From Deinococcus psychrotolerans (GTDB lineage: Bacteria > Deinococcota > Deinococci > Deinococcales > Deinococcaceae), in assembly GCF_003860465.1 (NCBI RefSeq), contig NZ_CP034183.1, positions 387,501-451,500 on the forward strand: a stretch of DNA of 64,000 bases. Reading direction: 5' to 3'. Positions within the stretch are counted from its first letter, which is position 1, and each line of letters starts with the position of its first letter. Below the pieces are notes generated by a model, which was not told where the DNA came from, searched no databases, and saw only the letters and a program-made list of their open reading frames with translations. Below are positions 18,685 through 28,585 of this stretch, in pieces. A program made the translations under genes and the position numbers.

Positions 18685-19296
18685 TTAGCGTCCGCTGGCA
18701 ATCAGTTTAATACCGGGATTTTTGAGAAACTCCCCCATCCATCTGTCCTCAATGGTGCGAGTGTTGATAGCTGGGTCGGTAGCCGACGCTTTAACTTTGA
18801 CACTCAGGAGTTTGTTGCCTAAAGGCTTGGTTTCCCAGACCAGATCAATAGTATTTTTGCCGTTTATTTCGGTGGCTTGCCAAGTTGCCTGGATATGAGC
18901 GGGAGCGCCCTGCTGACTCAGCATTTTGAGAGAATCGCCACCACTTTTTCCTCCTTTTGCTCGCTGAAAAGGGTAAAATGTATCATAATTGATAGCGGGA
19001 CTAGAGTCTTCGTATGCTTTCACGAATAAATCTTGCACTGTGGTGATTCCTTTGACACCCGCTCTGGATTCATTATTTAAACCTTCATCTCCTTTTGGAA
19101 GAAGCGAGAGCAATATTATGGATTCAGTGTCACCCAACAACGCCTTGTTGCTACCTGTAAAAAGATCTGAGACAGAAGTAAATGTGGGTAAAGTTGCTTC
19201 TACAATGACCTCACCCGCTATGGGCTTAGGGGCGGCGGTCAGAGTAGGAGCGCAGGAGGCGAGCAGTAAACTGGCAGCGAACCACAATTTCTTCAT
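18685..19296 (-). CDS. hypothetical lipoprotein
   Basis: A 203-residue protein with a lipoprotein signal peptide (MKKLWFAASLLLASC, Cys15 in the lipobox), therefore expected to be anchored to a membrane facing outwards. The rest is a mixed alpha/beta sequence I do not recognise, with a Gly/Lys-rich loop (RAKGGKSGGDS). The gene is distinctly AT-richer than its neighbours. TAAAAT seven bases before the ATG may be a leaderless -10 box. It lies between two terminators and is probably monocistronic. Confidence 0.7.
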   Translation of the reverse strand: MKKLWFAASLLLASCAPTLTAAPKPIAGEVIVEATLPTFTSVSDLFTGSNKALLGDTESIILLSLLPKGDEGLNNESRAGVKGITTVQDLFVKAYEDSSPAINYDTFYPFQRAKGGKSGGDSLKMLSQQGAPAHIQATWQATEINGKNTIDLVWETKPLGNKLLSVKVKASATDPAINTRTIEDRWMGEFLKNPGIKLIASGR

Positions 19297-19303
19297 AATT
19301 CTT

Positions 19304-19309
19304 ATTTTA
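19304..19309 (-). promoter_or_regulatory. TANNNT -10 box of the lipoprotein gene
   Basis: TAAAAT on the minus strand, seven bases before ATG 19296; no good -35 because the aceF terminator lies directly upstream. Confidence 0.4.
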
Positions 19310-19324
19310 CATAAATGTTTGGTT

Positions 19325-19356
19325 AAAAAAAGCCCCCGCCAACTTCAGCAGGGGCC
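19325..19356 (-). terminator. aceE-aceF operon terminator
   Basis: Minus strand: a GC stem (GGCCCCTGC with GCGGGGGC, about 19356 to 19332) followed by seven T (19331-19325), 15 bases after the aceF stop. Confidence 0.8.
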
Positions 19357-19371
19357 ATCATTGAGCGGCTT

Positions 19372-21159
19372 CTACAACGAAATCAAGAACGGGTCTTCTA
19401 ACGATTCGGCAATAGCCCGAACGAAGCGGGCCGCATCTGCGCCGTCAATCAGGCGGTGATCGTAGCTGAGCGAGAGTGGCAGCATGTTGCGCGGTTCAAA
19501 CGACTCGGTCTCACGGTTCCAAACCGGCTCGAAGCTGCCACGTGAAACACCCAGAATGGCGACTTCCGGCGCGTTGACAATCGGCGTGAAGGCGTAACCG
19601 CCGATGCCGCCGAGGTTGCTGATCGTAAAGGTCGCGCCCTGCATTTCGTCGGGCTTGAGCTTGCGGTCACGGGCGCGTCCGGCCAGTTCGTTGAGCTCCA
19701 GCACCATCTCGGTGATGCTGAGGCGGTCGGCATTTTTCAGCACCGGAACGAGCAGGCCGTTGGGAGTGTCCACCGCCACGCCGAGGTTGACGTAGTCCTT
19801 GTAAATCACTTGCTGGTTTTCCAAATCCAAACTCGCGCCGAACTTGGGGAACTTGCGGAGGGTGTTGGCCACGACCTTCATCAGGATGTGGGTCATGGTG
19901 AGTTTGCCGCCGGCTTTCTCCACCCTTGCGCCGAACTGCTTGCGGACTTCTTCCATGCGGGTCACGTCGGCTTTGTCAAAGTGCGTGACCATCGGAATGC
20001 TCGTCGAGGCGTTCATGCTGCGGACGGTGGCTTTGCGAATGCCTGACATATCCTCGCGGCGCACCGTGCCCCATTTGGCAAAGTCGGGCAACTTGGTGGC
20101 GCTGGGCGCGGCGGCCGCTTGCGGAGCGGGAGCCTGTGCAGCGGCAGCAGATTGCACCGGCTGGGCAACGGGCTGGGCCTGAGAAGCCTGAACAGGTGCG
20201 CCGCCTCCGCCTCCGCCTTTGGCCGCTTGCTGCACGTCCTCAGCGCTGATGCGGCCTGCCGGGCCTGCACCCTGCACCGACTTGATGTTGACGCCGAGTT
20301 CGCGGGCCAAGCGGCGCACGCTGGGAGCGGCGTGAACCACCTCGCGTCCGTCAAAAGTCTGGGTGTTGTAGGTGCCGGGTGCTGGCTCCACCGAGCCGAT
20401 GGCTCCGCCCGTTTTGGCGGCGGGAGGCAAGTTGGGCTGATCGGTAATGTTGTTGGTGCTGGCTTGAGTGGGAGCTTGCTCAGCTTGAGCAGGTGCATTT
20501 TGCGCCGGAGCAGCCGCGCTGTCCGTTCCAGTTTCACCGGAAAGGGTCAGCAGTACGCCGCCGATTTTGACCGAATCGCCCACCTTGACCGACACCGAAG
20601 CGACTTTGCCCGCCGCGCTCGACGGCACTTCTACCACCGCTTTGTCGGTTTCCAGCTCCATGATCGCCTGCCCTTCAGTGATATCGTCGCCCGCGCTGAC
20701 CAGCACGCTGACGATGATGCCCTGCTCGATGTTGTCGCCCACATCTGGCAAAACCACATCTTGCCCTGCGCCGCTGCTTGGCTGGCTGGCTGGCGCGGAC
20801 TGCTGGGGGGTGGGCTGCTGCACGGCAGTGGGCACCGCCACCGGAGCCGATTCTACCAGCATGGCTTCATCGCCGCCGCCTTGACTGGGAGAAGCGGCAG
20901 GAACGGCCTGAGCAGGAGTCGTGTCACCGCCCAACGTCAAAATGACGCCGCCCACCGGCACGCTGTCGCCCACCTTGACTTTAATTTCGGCCACGGTGCC
21001 GCCCGCTTCGGCGGGGACTTCCACCACGGCTTTGTCGGTTTCGATTTCAATGACGGCCTGACCCGCTTCAATGGTGTCGCCAACTTGAACGAGAATGCTG
21101 ACGACGGTGCCCTGCTCGATGTTGTCGCCCACTTCGGGGAGTTTGATTTCTGTTGGCAT
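19372..21159 (-). CDS. aceF: dihydrolipoyllysine acetyltransferase, pyruvate dehydrogenase E2
   Basis: E2 core of pyruvate dehydrogenase, which transfers acetyl groups from lipoate to CoA. The 595-residue protein has two lipoyl domains, each with an ETDKAVVEV lipoylation site (Lys43 and Lys173), Ala/Pro/Gln-rich flexible linkers, a peripheral-subunit-binding domain ([14 protein letters not shown], then GRISAEDVQ) and the catalytic domain ending with SYDHRLIDG (His568, Asp572). ATG 21159 follows AAGGAAG. It is downstream of aceE with a 119-base spacer that contains a repeat-like element. No E3 gene is in the window. Confidence 0.95.
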   Translation of the reverse strand: MPTEIKLPEVGDNIEQGTVVSILVQVGDTIEAGQAVIEIETDKAVVEVPAEAGGTVAEIKVKVGDSVPVGGVILTLGGDTTPAQAVPAASPSQGGGDEAMLVESAPVAVPTAVQQPTPQQSAPASQPSSGAGQDVVLPDVGDNIEQGIIVSVLVSAGDDITEGQAIMELETDKAVVEVPSSAAGKVASVSVKVGDSVKIGGVLLTLSGETGTDSAAAPAQNAPAQAEQAPTQASTNNITDQPNLPPAAKTGGAIGSVEPAPGTYNTQTFDGREVVHAAPSVRRLARELGVNIKSVQGAGPAGRISAEDVQQAAKGGGGGGAPVQASQAQPVAQPVQSAAAAQAPAPQAAAAPSATKLPDFAKWGTVRREDMSGIRKATVRSMNASTSIPMVTHFDKADVTRMEEVRKQFGARVEKAGGKLTMTHILMKVVANTLRKFPKFGASLDLENQQVIYKDYVNLGVAVDTPNGLLVPVLKNADRLSITEMVLELNELAGRARDRKLKPDEMQGATFTISNLGGIGGYAFTPIVNAPEVAILGVSRGSFEPVWNRETESFEPRNMLPLSLSYDHRLIDGADAARFVRAIAESLEDPFLISL

Positions 21160-21204
21160 GGGAACTTCCTTTTGGGGGTGTGGGTTGTGGGGGAAGAGCA
21201 ACCG

Positions 21205-21278
21205 CGCAGTATCCCTCCGCTCCTGCGGGGCGTCTCCCCTTGAAGGAGAGGGAGGCCCACAGAGCAGAGGGACAGGTC
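21205..21278. repeat. candidate intergenic dispersed repeat between aceE and aceF
   Basis: The spacer holds nested complementary segments: CCCTCC with GGAGGG outside and TCTCC with GGAGA inside, around CCTTGAA. This composition is like the small palindromic intergenic repeats known in Deinococcus genomes, but only one copy is in view here, so repeat status is a guess. Confidence 0.3.
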
Positions 21279-23981
21279 TTAGCGAACCACCGGAGCCAAC
21301 CGCTCAGGATCAATCCCGAAGTCGCTGATGGCTTTGGCCACCACCTCGCCTTTGATCTTGCCGTCGCGCAGCAGGGCGTAGAGCGCCATCACGGTGACGT
21401 GTTTGGCATCCACTTCGAAGAAGTCGCGCAGCTCTGCGCGGGCTTCACTGCGCCCAAAGCCGTCGGTGCCGAGCGTCCACAGCTTGCGGTCAAGGTGGCC
21501 GTTGAGCCCGTCCGCGCCGAGCTTGACATAATCGCTGACCGACACCAGCACGCCGGGGGCGTTGTCTTTGCTGAGCTGCTGGGCCACGTAGCTGACTTCC
21601 TGAGTGGCGGTGGGGTGCAGCATGTTGCGGCGCTGAACGGCCAGCGCTTCTTGGTGCAGCTGCTTGTAACTCGTCACGCTCCAGATGTCGGCGGCCACGC
21701 CGTAACCTTCAAGCAATTTGACGGCTTCTTGCGCCGCGCCCATCGCCGGGCCGCTGGCGAGCAGTTGGGCCCGCAATTTCGACTTGTTCTCGGATTTCTG
21801 AAAACGGTAAAGCCCCTTCACGATGGCGTCATGCAGCCCCTCGATGTCGGGCGCGGCAGGCTGAATCTCGTTTTCGTTGTCGACCATGATGTAGTAAAAA
21901 ACGTCTTCGCCGTCCACGTACATCTTTTTGATGCCGTCTTCCACGATGGCGGCCAGCTCATAAGCAAACGCCGGGTCGTACATCCGCAGGTTGGGCACCA
22001 CGTAGCCTTGCAAGAGGCTGTTGCCGTCTTGGTGCTGGAGGCCTTCGCCCGCCAAAGTGGTGCGGCCAGCGGTTGCGCCGATCAGGAAGCCCTTGGCCTT
22101 TTGGTCTGCGGCGGCCCAGATCAAGTCGCCTACGCGCTGGAGACCGAACATGCTGTAGAACACGTAAAAGGGAATGGTCGGCACACCGTGAGTGGCATAT
22201 GACGTTCCCGCCGCGATCCAAGAGGCCGTCGCGCCGTCTTCGGTGATGCCTTCTTCGAGCATCTGCCCGTCTTTGGATTCCTTATAGGCCATCAGCGAGC
22301 CGCTGTCGACCGGCTTGTAGGTTTGCCCACGCGGCGAGTAGATGCCGATGCGCGGCACCAGCGCGTCCATCCCAAAGGTGCGGGCTTCATCCGGCACAAT
22401 CGGCACGATCAGTTTGCCCAGTTCTTTGTCGCGCAGCAATTTGCTGATGACTTGCACCAGTGCCATGGTGGTGCTGACCTCGCGCTCGCCGCTGCCCTTG
22501 GTAAACTCCTGATAAAAGTCTTGTCCCGGCACTGCGGGCATTTGGTACTCGACGTGACGGGCCGGAATTTGCCCGCCTAGCGCGGCGCGGCGCTCCAAGA
22601 TGTACTTGACCTCCGGTGAATCGGGGCCGGGGGTGTAGTACTCCAAGTGCTCGACTTGATCGTCAGTAAGCGGCAATTTGAGGGTGTCGCGCAGGGTTTT
22701 GAGCGCTCCGAAGTCCAGTTTCTTGACGTTGTGGGCGACGTTGCGGGCCATAGCACTCTCGCCCAGCGCGTACCCTTTAATGGTGCGGGCGATGATGACG
22801 GTGGGGCTGCCTTTGTGCTGAATGGCCGACGAATACGCCGCGTAGACTTTATTGACGTCGTGCCCGCCCCGGTTGAGCAGCTCCAAATCGGCGTCGCTCC
22901 AGCCCTCGATCAGCGCTTTGAGTTCGGGGGTATTGAAGAAATTCTCGCGCAGTTCTTTGCCGCCGAAGGCCGCGTAGCGCTGCGACTCACCGTCGACCAG
23001 CAGCTCGAAGCGCTTGACGATGGTGCCGTTGTAGTCCTTGCTGAGCAGCTCGTCCCACTTGCCGTCCCAGACCACCTTGATGACGTTCCAGCCCGCGCCC
23101 CGGAACAGCGCCTCGAACTCCTGAATGACCTTGGAGTTGGCCCGCACTGGGCCGTCGAGGCGCTGCAAGTTGGCGTTGAGCACGAAAATCAGGTTGTCGA
23201 GGTTCTCGTAAGCGGCAAACCTCAGCGCTCCGATACTCTGCGGCTCGTCCATTTCGCCGTCGCCCAAAAAGGCCCAGACTTTGGCGTCGCCGGCGGGCTT
23301 GAGCTTGCGGTTTTCCAGGTATTTAATGAAGCGGGCCTGATAAATTGCCTGAATCGGCCCCAGTCCCATGCTGACCGTCGGAAATTCCCAGTAGTCGGGC
23401 ATCAGCCACGGGTGCGGGTAGCTGGAAAGGCCGGGGCCTTCTTTGCTCAGCTCGCGGCGAAAGCGGTTGAGGTGACCCTCGTCAAAGCGCCCTTCCAAAA
23501 AGCTGCGGCTGTAGATACCCGGTGAAGTATGGCCCTGATAAAACAGCAGGTCACGGTCTTGGCCTGCGCCGTGGCCCCTGAAGAAGTGATTGAAACCGAC
23601 TTCCAACAGCTCGGCGGTGCTGGCATAACTGGCCAAGTGCCCGCCGATGCCCTCACTGTTTTTGTTGGCCTTGACCACCATCGCCACCGCGTTCCAGCGG
23701 ATGATGTTGCGAATTTTGAGTTCTAAGGCAATGTCGCCCGGATAAACCGGTTGATGCTCGGTGCCGATGGTGTTGAGGTAAGGGGTGTTTTGCTTGAACT
23801 GGATCGGTGCGCCATGAAAGTAAGCGTAGTAATCCAAGTCTTCAAGGAGTTGCGCGGCCCGCTCGTCTCCGGCGTTGGCCATCACGAAGGCCAGTGAGTC
23901 GAGCCACTCCTGCTTTTCAATTTCATTGAGGTTGTCGCGCTCGGTGGCGGGCAGTTTGGCTCGGGGGTGAGGCTGGGTCAT
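21279..23981 (-). CDS. aceE: pyruvate dehydrogenase E1 component (homodimeric type)
   Basis: A 900-residue thiamine-diphosphate enzyme that decarboxylates pyruvate and acetylates the lipoyl arm of E2. It belongs to the large single-chain AceE type: [19 protein letters not shown] in the N-terminal domain, the ThDP-binding motif [14 protein letters not shown], then [19 protein letters not shown], and DEARTFGMD in the pyrimidine domain. ATG 23981 has GGAGGAAGT just upstream. Divergent from the LysR regulator; both may respond to the palindrome between them. Confidence 0.96.
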   Translation of the reverse strand: MTQPHPRAKLPATERDNLNEIEKQEWLDSLAFVMANAGDERAAQLLEDLDYYAYFHGAPIQFKQNTPYLNTIGTEHQPVYPGDIALELKIRNIIRWNAVAMVVKANKNSEGIGGHLASYASTAELLEVGFNHFFRGHGAGQDRDLLFYQGHTSPGIYSRSFLEGRFDEGHLNRFRRELSKEGPGLSSYPHPWLMPDYWEFPTVSMGLGPIQAIYQARFIKYLENRKLKPAGDAKVWAFLGDGEMDEPQSIGALRFAAYENLDNLIFVLNANLQRLDGPVRANSKVIQEFEALFRGAGWNVIKVVWDGKWDELLSKDYNGTIVKRFELLVDGESQRYAAFGGKELRENFFNTPELKALIEGWSDADLELLNRGGHDVNKVYAAYSSAIQHKGSPTVIIARTIKGYALGESAMARNVAHNVKKLDFGALKTLRDTLKLPLTDDQVEHLEYYTPGPDSPEVKYILERRAALGGQIPARHVEYQMPAVPGQDFYQEFTKGSGEREVSTTMALVQVISKLLRDKELGKLIVPIVPDEARTFGMDALVPRIGIYSPRGQTYKPVDSGSLMAYKESKDGQMLEEGITEDGATASWIAAGTSYATHGVPTIPFYVFYSMFGLQRVGDLIWAAADQKAKGFLIGATAGRTTLAGEGLQHQDGNSLLQGYVVPNLRMYDPAFAYELAAIVEDGIKKMYVDGEDVFYYIMVDNENEIQPAAPDIEGLHDAIVKGLYRFQKSENKSKLRAQLLASGPAMGAAQEAVKLLEGYGVAADIWSVTSYKQLHQEALAVQRRNMLHPTATQEVSYVAQQLSKDNAPGVLVSVSDYVKLGADGLNGHLDRKLWTLGTDGFGRSEARAELRDFFEVDAKHVTVMALYALLRDGKIKGEVVAKAISDFGIDPERLAPVVR

Positions 23982-24037
23982 GCGTACTTCCTCCAAAATG
24001 GGCGAGAGACGGCGATATTGGCTTTCGATCGCCTCCC

Positions 24038-24067
24038 AGTCTAGTGCTCTGTATTGCCGCCTGCCAA
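24038..24067 (-). promoter_or_regulatory. aceE promoter
   Basis: Minus strand: TTGGCA (24067-24062), 18 bases, TAGACT (24043-24038), about 57 bases before the aceE start. Confidence 0.5.
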
Positions 24068-24085
24068 CACTACCAAAAGCCTTCA

Positions 24086-24106
24086 TTCACCAAATTGAGT
24101 GGTGAA
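24086..24106. promoter_or_regulatory. candidate LysR-type operator between aceE and the regulator gene
   Basis: TTCACCA, seven bases, TGGTGAA is a perfect 7-bp inverted repeat located upstream of the aceE -35 box and 77 bases before the regulator ATG. Spacing and position suit a LysR-family dimer site. Binding by the neighbouring protein is inference. Confidence 0.5.
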
Positions 24107-24182
24107 AGGAGCGGATAGGGGTAAGATGAGGCTAGTGGAGTCGCCGCTTTTAACGGCACACACCACTAAACAGGAGACCTTC

Positions 24183-25082
24183 ATGGAACTGCGCCACCTG
24201 CGCCACTTTGTCGCCCTCGCTGAAGAGCAGCATTTCGGCCGCGCCGCCGAGCGGGTCTACGTGGTGCAGCAAGCGCTTTCCAATTCCATCAAGAATTTAG
24301 AAGACGAAGTGGGTGTGCCGCTGGTACTGCGAACCACCCGCAAAGTGCAGCTCACCCCCGCCGGAAAAGAGTTTTTGGAAGCGGCGCGGGCCACCCTGGC
24401 CGAGGCCGACAAAGTGATCGAACGCGCCCGGCGGGCGGCGCGGGGCGAAGTCGGGCGGCTGACGCTGGGCTTCGTGTCGGGTTTGGTGTTCGGCGGCTTA
24501 CCGGAAGTGGTGCGAACCTTCCGGCAGCGCTACCCGAATGTCAGCGTAGAACTGCGTGAACTTACCGCCCAAGAACAAGAAGAAGGCCTGCGCAGCAGCC
24601 AACTCGACATCGGGCTGATGCTGCTGCCGGTGCGCGATCCCAGCTTCGTGGCCGAAGCGCTGTGGCGGCAAGACTTGGTGGTGGCGCTGCCGAGTTCGCA
24701 CCCGCTGGCGCAGCGCGAGAGATTGAACATCAGCGATTTCAAAGACGAGCCGTTCGTGTTTTTTCCGCGCCAGATCCGCGCGACGTATTACGACCAGGTC
24801 ATGCGCTGGTGCGCTGCGGCGGGCTACACCCCGCGCATCGTGCAGGAAGCCATCGAAGTGCCGACCCTGCTGTCTTTGGTGGCGGCGGGCATCGGGGTGT
24901 TTTTGCCGATCCGGTTTTTTCAGCGCGTTTCGCTGCCCGGCGTCACCTACCGGCTCATCGAGGGCGCTCCAGTGGTGGACATCGTGGCGGTGTGGCGCAG
25001 GCAAGAAGACAACCCGGTGGTGCGGGCTTTTTTGACCGTGGCGCGGGAAGTCTTGGCCGTGGAGCGAATCGGAGAGGAATGA
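24183..25082 (+). CDS. LysR-family transcriptional regulator
   Basis: A 299-residue DNA-binding regulator: winged helix at residues 1-60 ([21 protein letters not shown], then [19 protein letters not shown]), a linker helix, and a two-lobed periplasmic-binding-like effector domain from about residue 90. ATG 24183 follows AGGAGACCTT. It is divergent from aceE, the usual arrangement for a LysR protein and its target, so control of pyruvate dehydrogenase is a reasonable guess. The effector is unknown; only one Cys is visible in the effector domain, so an OxyR-like thiol switch is unlikely. Confidence 0.88.
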   Translation: MELRHLRHFVALAEEQHFGRAAERVYVVQQALSNSIKNLEDEVGVPLVLRTTRKVQLTPAGKEFLEAARATLAEADKVIERARRAARGEVGRLTLGFVSGLVFGGLPEVVRTFRQRYPNVSVELRELTAQEQEEGLRSSQLDIGLMLLPVRDPSFVAEALWRQDLVVALPSSHPLAQRERLNISDFKDEPFVFFPRQIRATYYDQVMRWCAAAGYTPRIVQEAIEVPTLLSLVAAGIGVFLPIRFFQRVSLPGVTYRLIEGAPVVDIVAVWRRQEDNPVVRAFLTVAREVLAVERIGEE

Positions 25083-25086
25083 AGCG

Positions 25087-26574
25087 TTACTGAACTCTAC
25101 CCAAAGCCGCTTCCAGCGGTAAATCGTTACCGTGGGCCAGCGCTTTCAGATCATCGCCCACTGCCACATTCGGCGCGACTTTGGCCGTCAAATACTGGCC
25201 GTCCAAGGCGCGGCTGCGGGCAATGGTGACGCTCAGCCCCCGGTTGCCGGAACCGAGGTCGCTGATGGTGGTGGCGGTGTTGCCCACGCCCACCGTGACT
25301 TCGCCAAAAGCGCTTGCTCCCGCTTTTTGCAGCGTCTCGGTGACGACTTCGCTGGCGCTGGCACTGTCGGCGTTGACCAGCGTGGCCAGCTTGCCGGTCC
25401 ACAGCGCCGGATTTTGGATGGTCGTCAGCGCTTCAGTGTTCTTCAAGCACACCCCGCGCCCCGCGACCTGACCGCTCTGGGCGTCGTAAAAAAAGGTCAA
25501 GTCCTGCGCGTCGATGAACTCCAAGGTTTGCCCTGCCAATTTCGGCGCAAAAGCGGCGCTGACGCCAGTGGCCTCGCTGACCAAGCCGCCCCGGTTGCCG
25601 CGCAAATCGAGAATCAAGCTGCTCGCTCCGGCTTTCTGAGCGGCCCGCACCAAATCGTGCACCCGCTGGGCGGTGCCGGTGGTGGCAAAGGAGGGCAGCC
25701 GCAGCACATAGGTGCTGCCCAGCATTCGGCCTGAGGGCACGGAGCTGCTGGAAACGATACTCGGCGTTACGGCGATGCTCAGGGGGGTGGCCCCGCGCCG
25801 AATACCCAGCGTGACGCTGCCGCCCCGGGTGATGGCCGCCGCGAGAACGCTTGAATACTGGCTGGCTGCCGCATTGTCGTCGCTGCTGCTGCGCGTCAGG
25901 GCTACGCCGTTCACGCTCAAAATGGTGTCGCCGCGTTGTAAGCCGGCGGCGGCAGCAGGGGTGCCTGCGTCAATGTCAATCAGCACCGCGCCGTCTTCGC
26001 CCGGCACCGCTGCAAACCGGAAGCCGAACTTGGGCGAAGGGGTGGGCGAGCCGCTGCCCTGATTTTTGAAGGCTTGGTAGCTGGCCGGGCTCAGGTAAAA
26101 GGTGTGGTCGTCGTTGATGGCCGAAATGTACTGCGCCATCAGGGGATCGGCGGTGCTGGGGACGGCCTGTTGTAAATTGCCGAAGGTTTTGCGGAAATTG
26201 GCTTCCCACGTTTCGTGAAGCGCTTGCAAATCCACTGGACTGAAACCGTAATAGTTGGCATTGATGAGCTTGCGGGTATCCAGCAGCAGCCCGGCCAAGG
26301 TGCTGGCGCTGGCCTGCGTTCTGAGGGTGGGCCAGCGATTGGCGTAACTCAGTTTGGCGAGGTCGCCGCCCACCACCTGTGAAGCGAGGCTCTGCACGGC
26401 ACAGTTGGGCGCGGCGGGCCGGGTTGCCCGCGCCACCGTCGGCACGTCGTCGCCGCTGGCAACCGGTGGGGAAGTGGTTTTGCTGGTCGGGGTGGTCGGC
26501 GTGGTGGTGGAAGTGCAGGCGCTGAGAAGGCTCAGAGAAAGCAGCAAAAGGGCGGGCAGAGGCTGGTGAGTCAT
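25087..26574 (-). CDS. S41-family peptidase-like lipoprotein with PDZ domain
   Basis: A 495-residue exported lipoprotein (lipobox LLSAC, Cys20) with a Thr/Ser/Pro linker, an N-terminal helical domain, a PDZ domain (GLQRGDTILSVNGVAL) and an S41 catalytic domain with LILDLRGNRGG and NADSASASEVV, where the first Ser of ASASE is the expected nucleophile. The Lys normally found 25 residues later in CtpA-type enzymes is not there (GEVTVGVG in its place), while DDHTFYL offers a His. It may use a His/Ser mechanism or be inactive. CACAAT lies six bases before the ATG. Converges with the LysR gene. Confidence 0.8.
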   Translation of the reverse strand: MTHQPLPALLLLSLSLLSACTSTTTPTTPTSKTTSPPVASGDDVPTVARATRPAAPNCAVQSLASQVVGGDLAKLSYANRWPTLRTQASASTLAGLLLDTRKLINANYYGFSPVDLQALHETWEANFRKTFGNLQQAVPSTADPLMAQYISAINDDHTFYLSPASYQAFKNQGSGSPTPSPKFGFRFAAVPGEDGAVLIDIDAGTPAAAAGLQRGDTILSVNGVALTRSSSDDNAAASQYSSVLAAAITRGGSVTLGIRRGATPLSIAVTPSIVSSSSVPSGRMLGSTYVLRLPSFATTGTAQRVHDLVRAAQKAGASSLILDLRGNRGGLVSEATGVSAAFAPKLAGQTLEFIDAQDLTFFYDAQSGQVAGRGVCLKNTEALTTIQNPALWTGKLATLVNADSASASEVVTETLQKAGASAFGEVTVGVGNTATTISDLGSGNRGLSVTIARSRALDGQYLTAKVAPNVAVGDDLKALAHGNDLPLEAALGRVQ

Positions 26575-26650
26575 GGCGTTATTGTGCCGTATCGGGCCGC
26601 TCGGGTGGCTCAAATTTGAAGAAGACGCCTCCCACTCCACTCCACCGAAC

Positions 26651-27679
26651 TCACCGCCCGTTCCAATCGTCTGATTTGGAGAGCGTGATCGAAGTCTTCC
26701 AGGGATTGGTTCCCTCATTCATCGGCAGGGAAGCGGCGCTGCGCTCGCCGCCCAGCCGCGCCGCGTCGAGGAGGGCCGCCGCGTTCAGCGCAAACCCGCG
26801 TGACCAAGCCGTGAGAGCAATCAAGAACCCGTACAGCACGGCGCTCAGCAGCAGCAGCACGGCTACGCCGCCGAACGCGCTCTTAAACGCGGCTGGGTCA
26901 ACACCGAAGCTGGCGTCTTGCGCGAACATTGTGGGGAGCGTGCCGAGAGTAGCCACCAGCAGGGTGAAGAACGCCAAAGCGGCCAGCCCGAGCGCCAAAA
27001 CCACGATGGTAAAGATCAGCCAACCGCCTGCCGCGCTGGCCACCGGCGTGACCGGCTGCCGACTGCCGCCCGCGTGGAGCGCCACTGCCGCAAAAAAGCG
27101 TTTGATGCTGGCCAGCACCAGCCAAGTCAGCACGACGGTGGGCAGCGCCTGAAGCACGCCGCTGATGGCCACCACACTCAGCTCGGCGCTCCCCAAGGTT
27201 TGGGTGGTGGCCGGATCGAGCTTTGCTGCCCACCCTATAAAAAAAGGCGCGAGCGACACGCTCAAGACGGCTGAAATCAGCGTCCACCACTGCCAAGCGC
27301 TCAGCCATTTGTTGAAGCGCCGGGCGTCACGGGCGGCGGAGCCTGTTTGGCCACTCAGCGCGTAAGTCTGCACGCTGGCAATGGCCCGCCGGGCCGCCAG
27401 AAGCGCCAGCACATACAACACGAAAAAGGCGGCAGACACCAAGACACTGCCGCCCAAAATCCAATTGACGAAGCTTTTGAGGCCGTCTGGGTCTGGCTGG
27501 AGTTCTTTCCAGAACGGGCCGGAAAATCCCCAGAAAATGCCGAGAATGCCCAGCGAAAGCACGCCGATCAGAATGTACAACCCAATCAAAACGCCCAGCG
27601 TGGTGCGAATGCGTTCGCCGCGTGTCAGGAGGGAGTGGCGGGCCAGATCAGCAGAAAAGGAAAGGGGAGGCGCGGTCAT
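26651..27679 (-). CDS. hypothetical polytopic membrane protein
   Basis: A 342-residue protein with about six hydrophobic segments in the order GVLIGLYILIGVLSLGILG, a second near VSAAFFVLYVLALLAA, then WWTLISAVLSVSL, TVVLTWLVLASI, a long pair in the middle-to-late part and a final VAVLLLLSAVLYGFL. I do not recognise a family. The start at ATG 27679 has no ribosome binding site and no TANNNT box at leaderless distance, so it is the least certain boundary here. It lies 76 bases upstream of the S41 gene on the same strand. Confidence 0.6.
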   Translation of the reverse strand: MTAPPLSFSADLARHSLLTRGERIRTTLGVLIGLYILIGVLSLGILGIFWGFSGPFWKELQPDPDGLKSFVNWILGGSVLVSAAFFVLYVLALLAARRAIASVQTYALSGQTGSAARDARRFNKWLSAWQWWTLISAVLSVSLAPFFIGWAAKLDPATTQTLGSAELSVVAISGVLQALPTVVLTWLVLASIKRFFAAVALHAGGSRQPVTPVASAAGGWLIFTIVVLALGLAALAFFTLLVATLGTLPTMFAQDASFGVDPAAFKSAFGGVAVLLLLSAVLYGFLIALTAWSRGFALNAAALLDAARLGGERSAASLPMNEGTNPWKTSITLSKSDDWNGR

Positions 27680-27813
27680 GGCTTTTATGTTGACATGCCG
27701 GCGCAGCGGGTGGTCAGCGCTCGGCAAAGCGGAACTGGTTAAGTCTCAACTGGCCCGCTACACTGCGCTTTGGCGCTCGCCTTTTTGCGAGTTTGCCGCA
27801 CGAGGAGGGCCGC

Positions 27814-28551
27814 ATGTCCAGCGACCAGAAGTTGAGTGAGCCAGTTTTGAATGCACAACCGACCCGTTTCAAGTATTTCGATCTTATTTTGGCGCTGTTC
27901 GCGGTGGTGCTGATTGTTTCCAACCTGGCCAGCACCAAAACCGCCACCGTCAATCTGGGCTTTTGGCAACCGGCTTTTGATGGCGGCACCATTTTGTTTC
28001 CGCTGACCTACATTTTCGGCGATCTGCTCACCGAAGTGTACGGCTACGCCCGTTCGCGCCGCGTGATTTGGTTTGGGCTGGCCATGAATATGCTGGCGAC
28101 CCTCACCTTTGCGCTGGTCGCGTCCCTGCCCGAGAGCGTGGACAGCCCGACCAAAGGCGCATTCGGCGTGGTGTTTGCCTTCGCGCCGCGCATTTTGCTG
28201 GCCTCTACCCTGGCTTTTTTTGTGGGCGAGTTTCTCAATTCGTACGTTCTGGCCCGCCTCAAACTGCTGACGGGCGGTCGCTGGCTGTGGACGCGCACCA
28301 TCGGCAGCACCTTGGTCGGTCAGGGGGCCGACACGCTGGTGTTCAGCTTGGTGGCCTTCTGGGGCGTGCTGCCCAGCGACGTGCTGTGGGGCTTGGTGCT
28401 GTTTAATTACCTTTACAAAGTCGGCCTGGAAGTGGTGCTGACGCCGGTCACCTACGCCGTCGTCTCCTTCCTCAAGCGGGCCGAGGGCGTGGACGTGTTT
28501 GACCGCCACACCAATTTCAGTCCGTTTAAATGGGGCAAGAGCGGCTCTTAG
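27814..28551 (+). CDS. queuosine precursor transporter (YhhQ/VUT family)
   Basis: A 245-residue membrane protein with about six hydrophobic segments matching the YhhQ/vitamin-uptake-transporter family, whose members import queuosine precursors such as preQ0/preQ1. Typical strings are LIVSNLASTKTATV, LFPLTYIFGDLLTEVYGY and VGQGADTLVFSLVAFWG near the middle. GAGGAGGG precedes the ATG at 27814. TACACT at 27759-27764 may be the -10 box. I looked for a preQ1 riboswitch in the leader and did not see one. Confidence 0.87.
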   Translation: MSSDQKLSEPVLNAQPTRFKYFDLILALFAVVLIVSNLASTKTATVNLGFWQPAFDGGTILFPLTYIFGDLLTEVYGYARSRRVIWFGLAMNMLATLTFALVASLPESVDSPTKGAFGVVFAFAPRILLASTLAFFVGEFLNSYVLARLKLLTGGRWLWTRTIGSTLVGQGADTLVFSLVAFWGVLPSDVLWGLVLFNYLYKVGLEVVLTPVTYAVVSFLKRAEGVDVFDRHTNFSPFKWGKSGS

Positions 28552-28585
28552 CGCAGGGAAGGGGAAAGTGTCTTTGATACGCCCC

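Noticed and set aside
27742..27813. preQ1 riboswitch before the queuosine-precursor transporter
   Set aside because: No preQ1-I pattern seen; only a small CTCGC/GCGAG hairpin, too weak to call.
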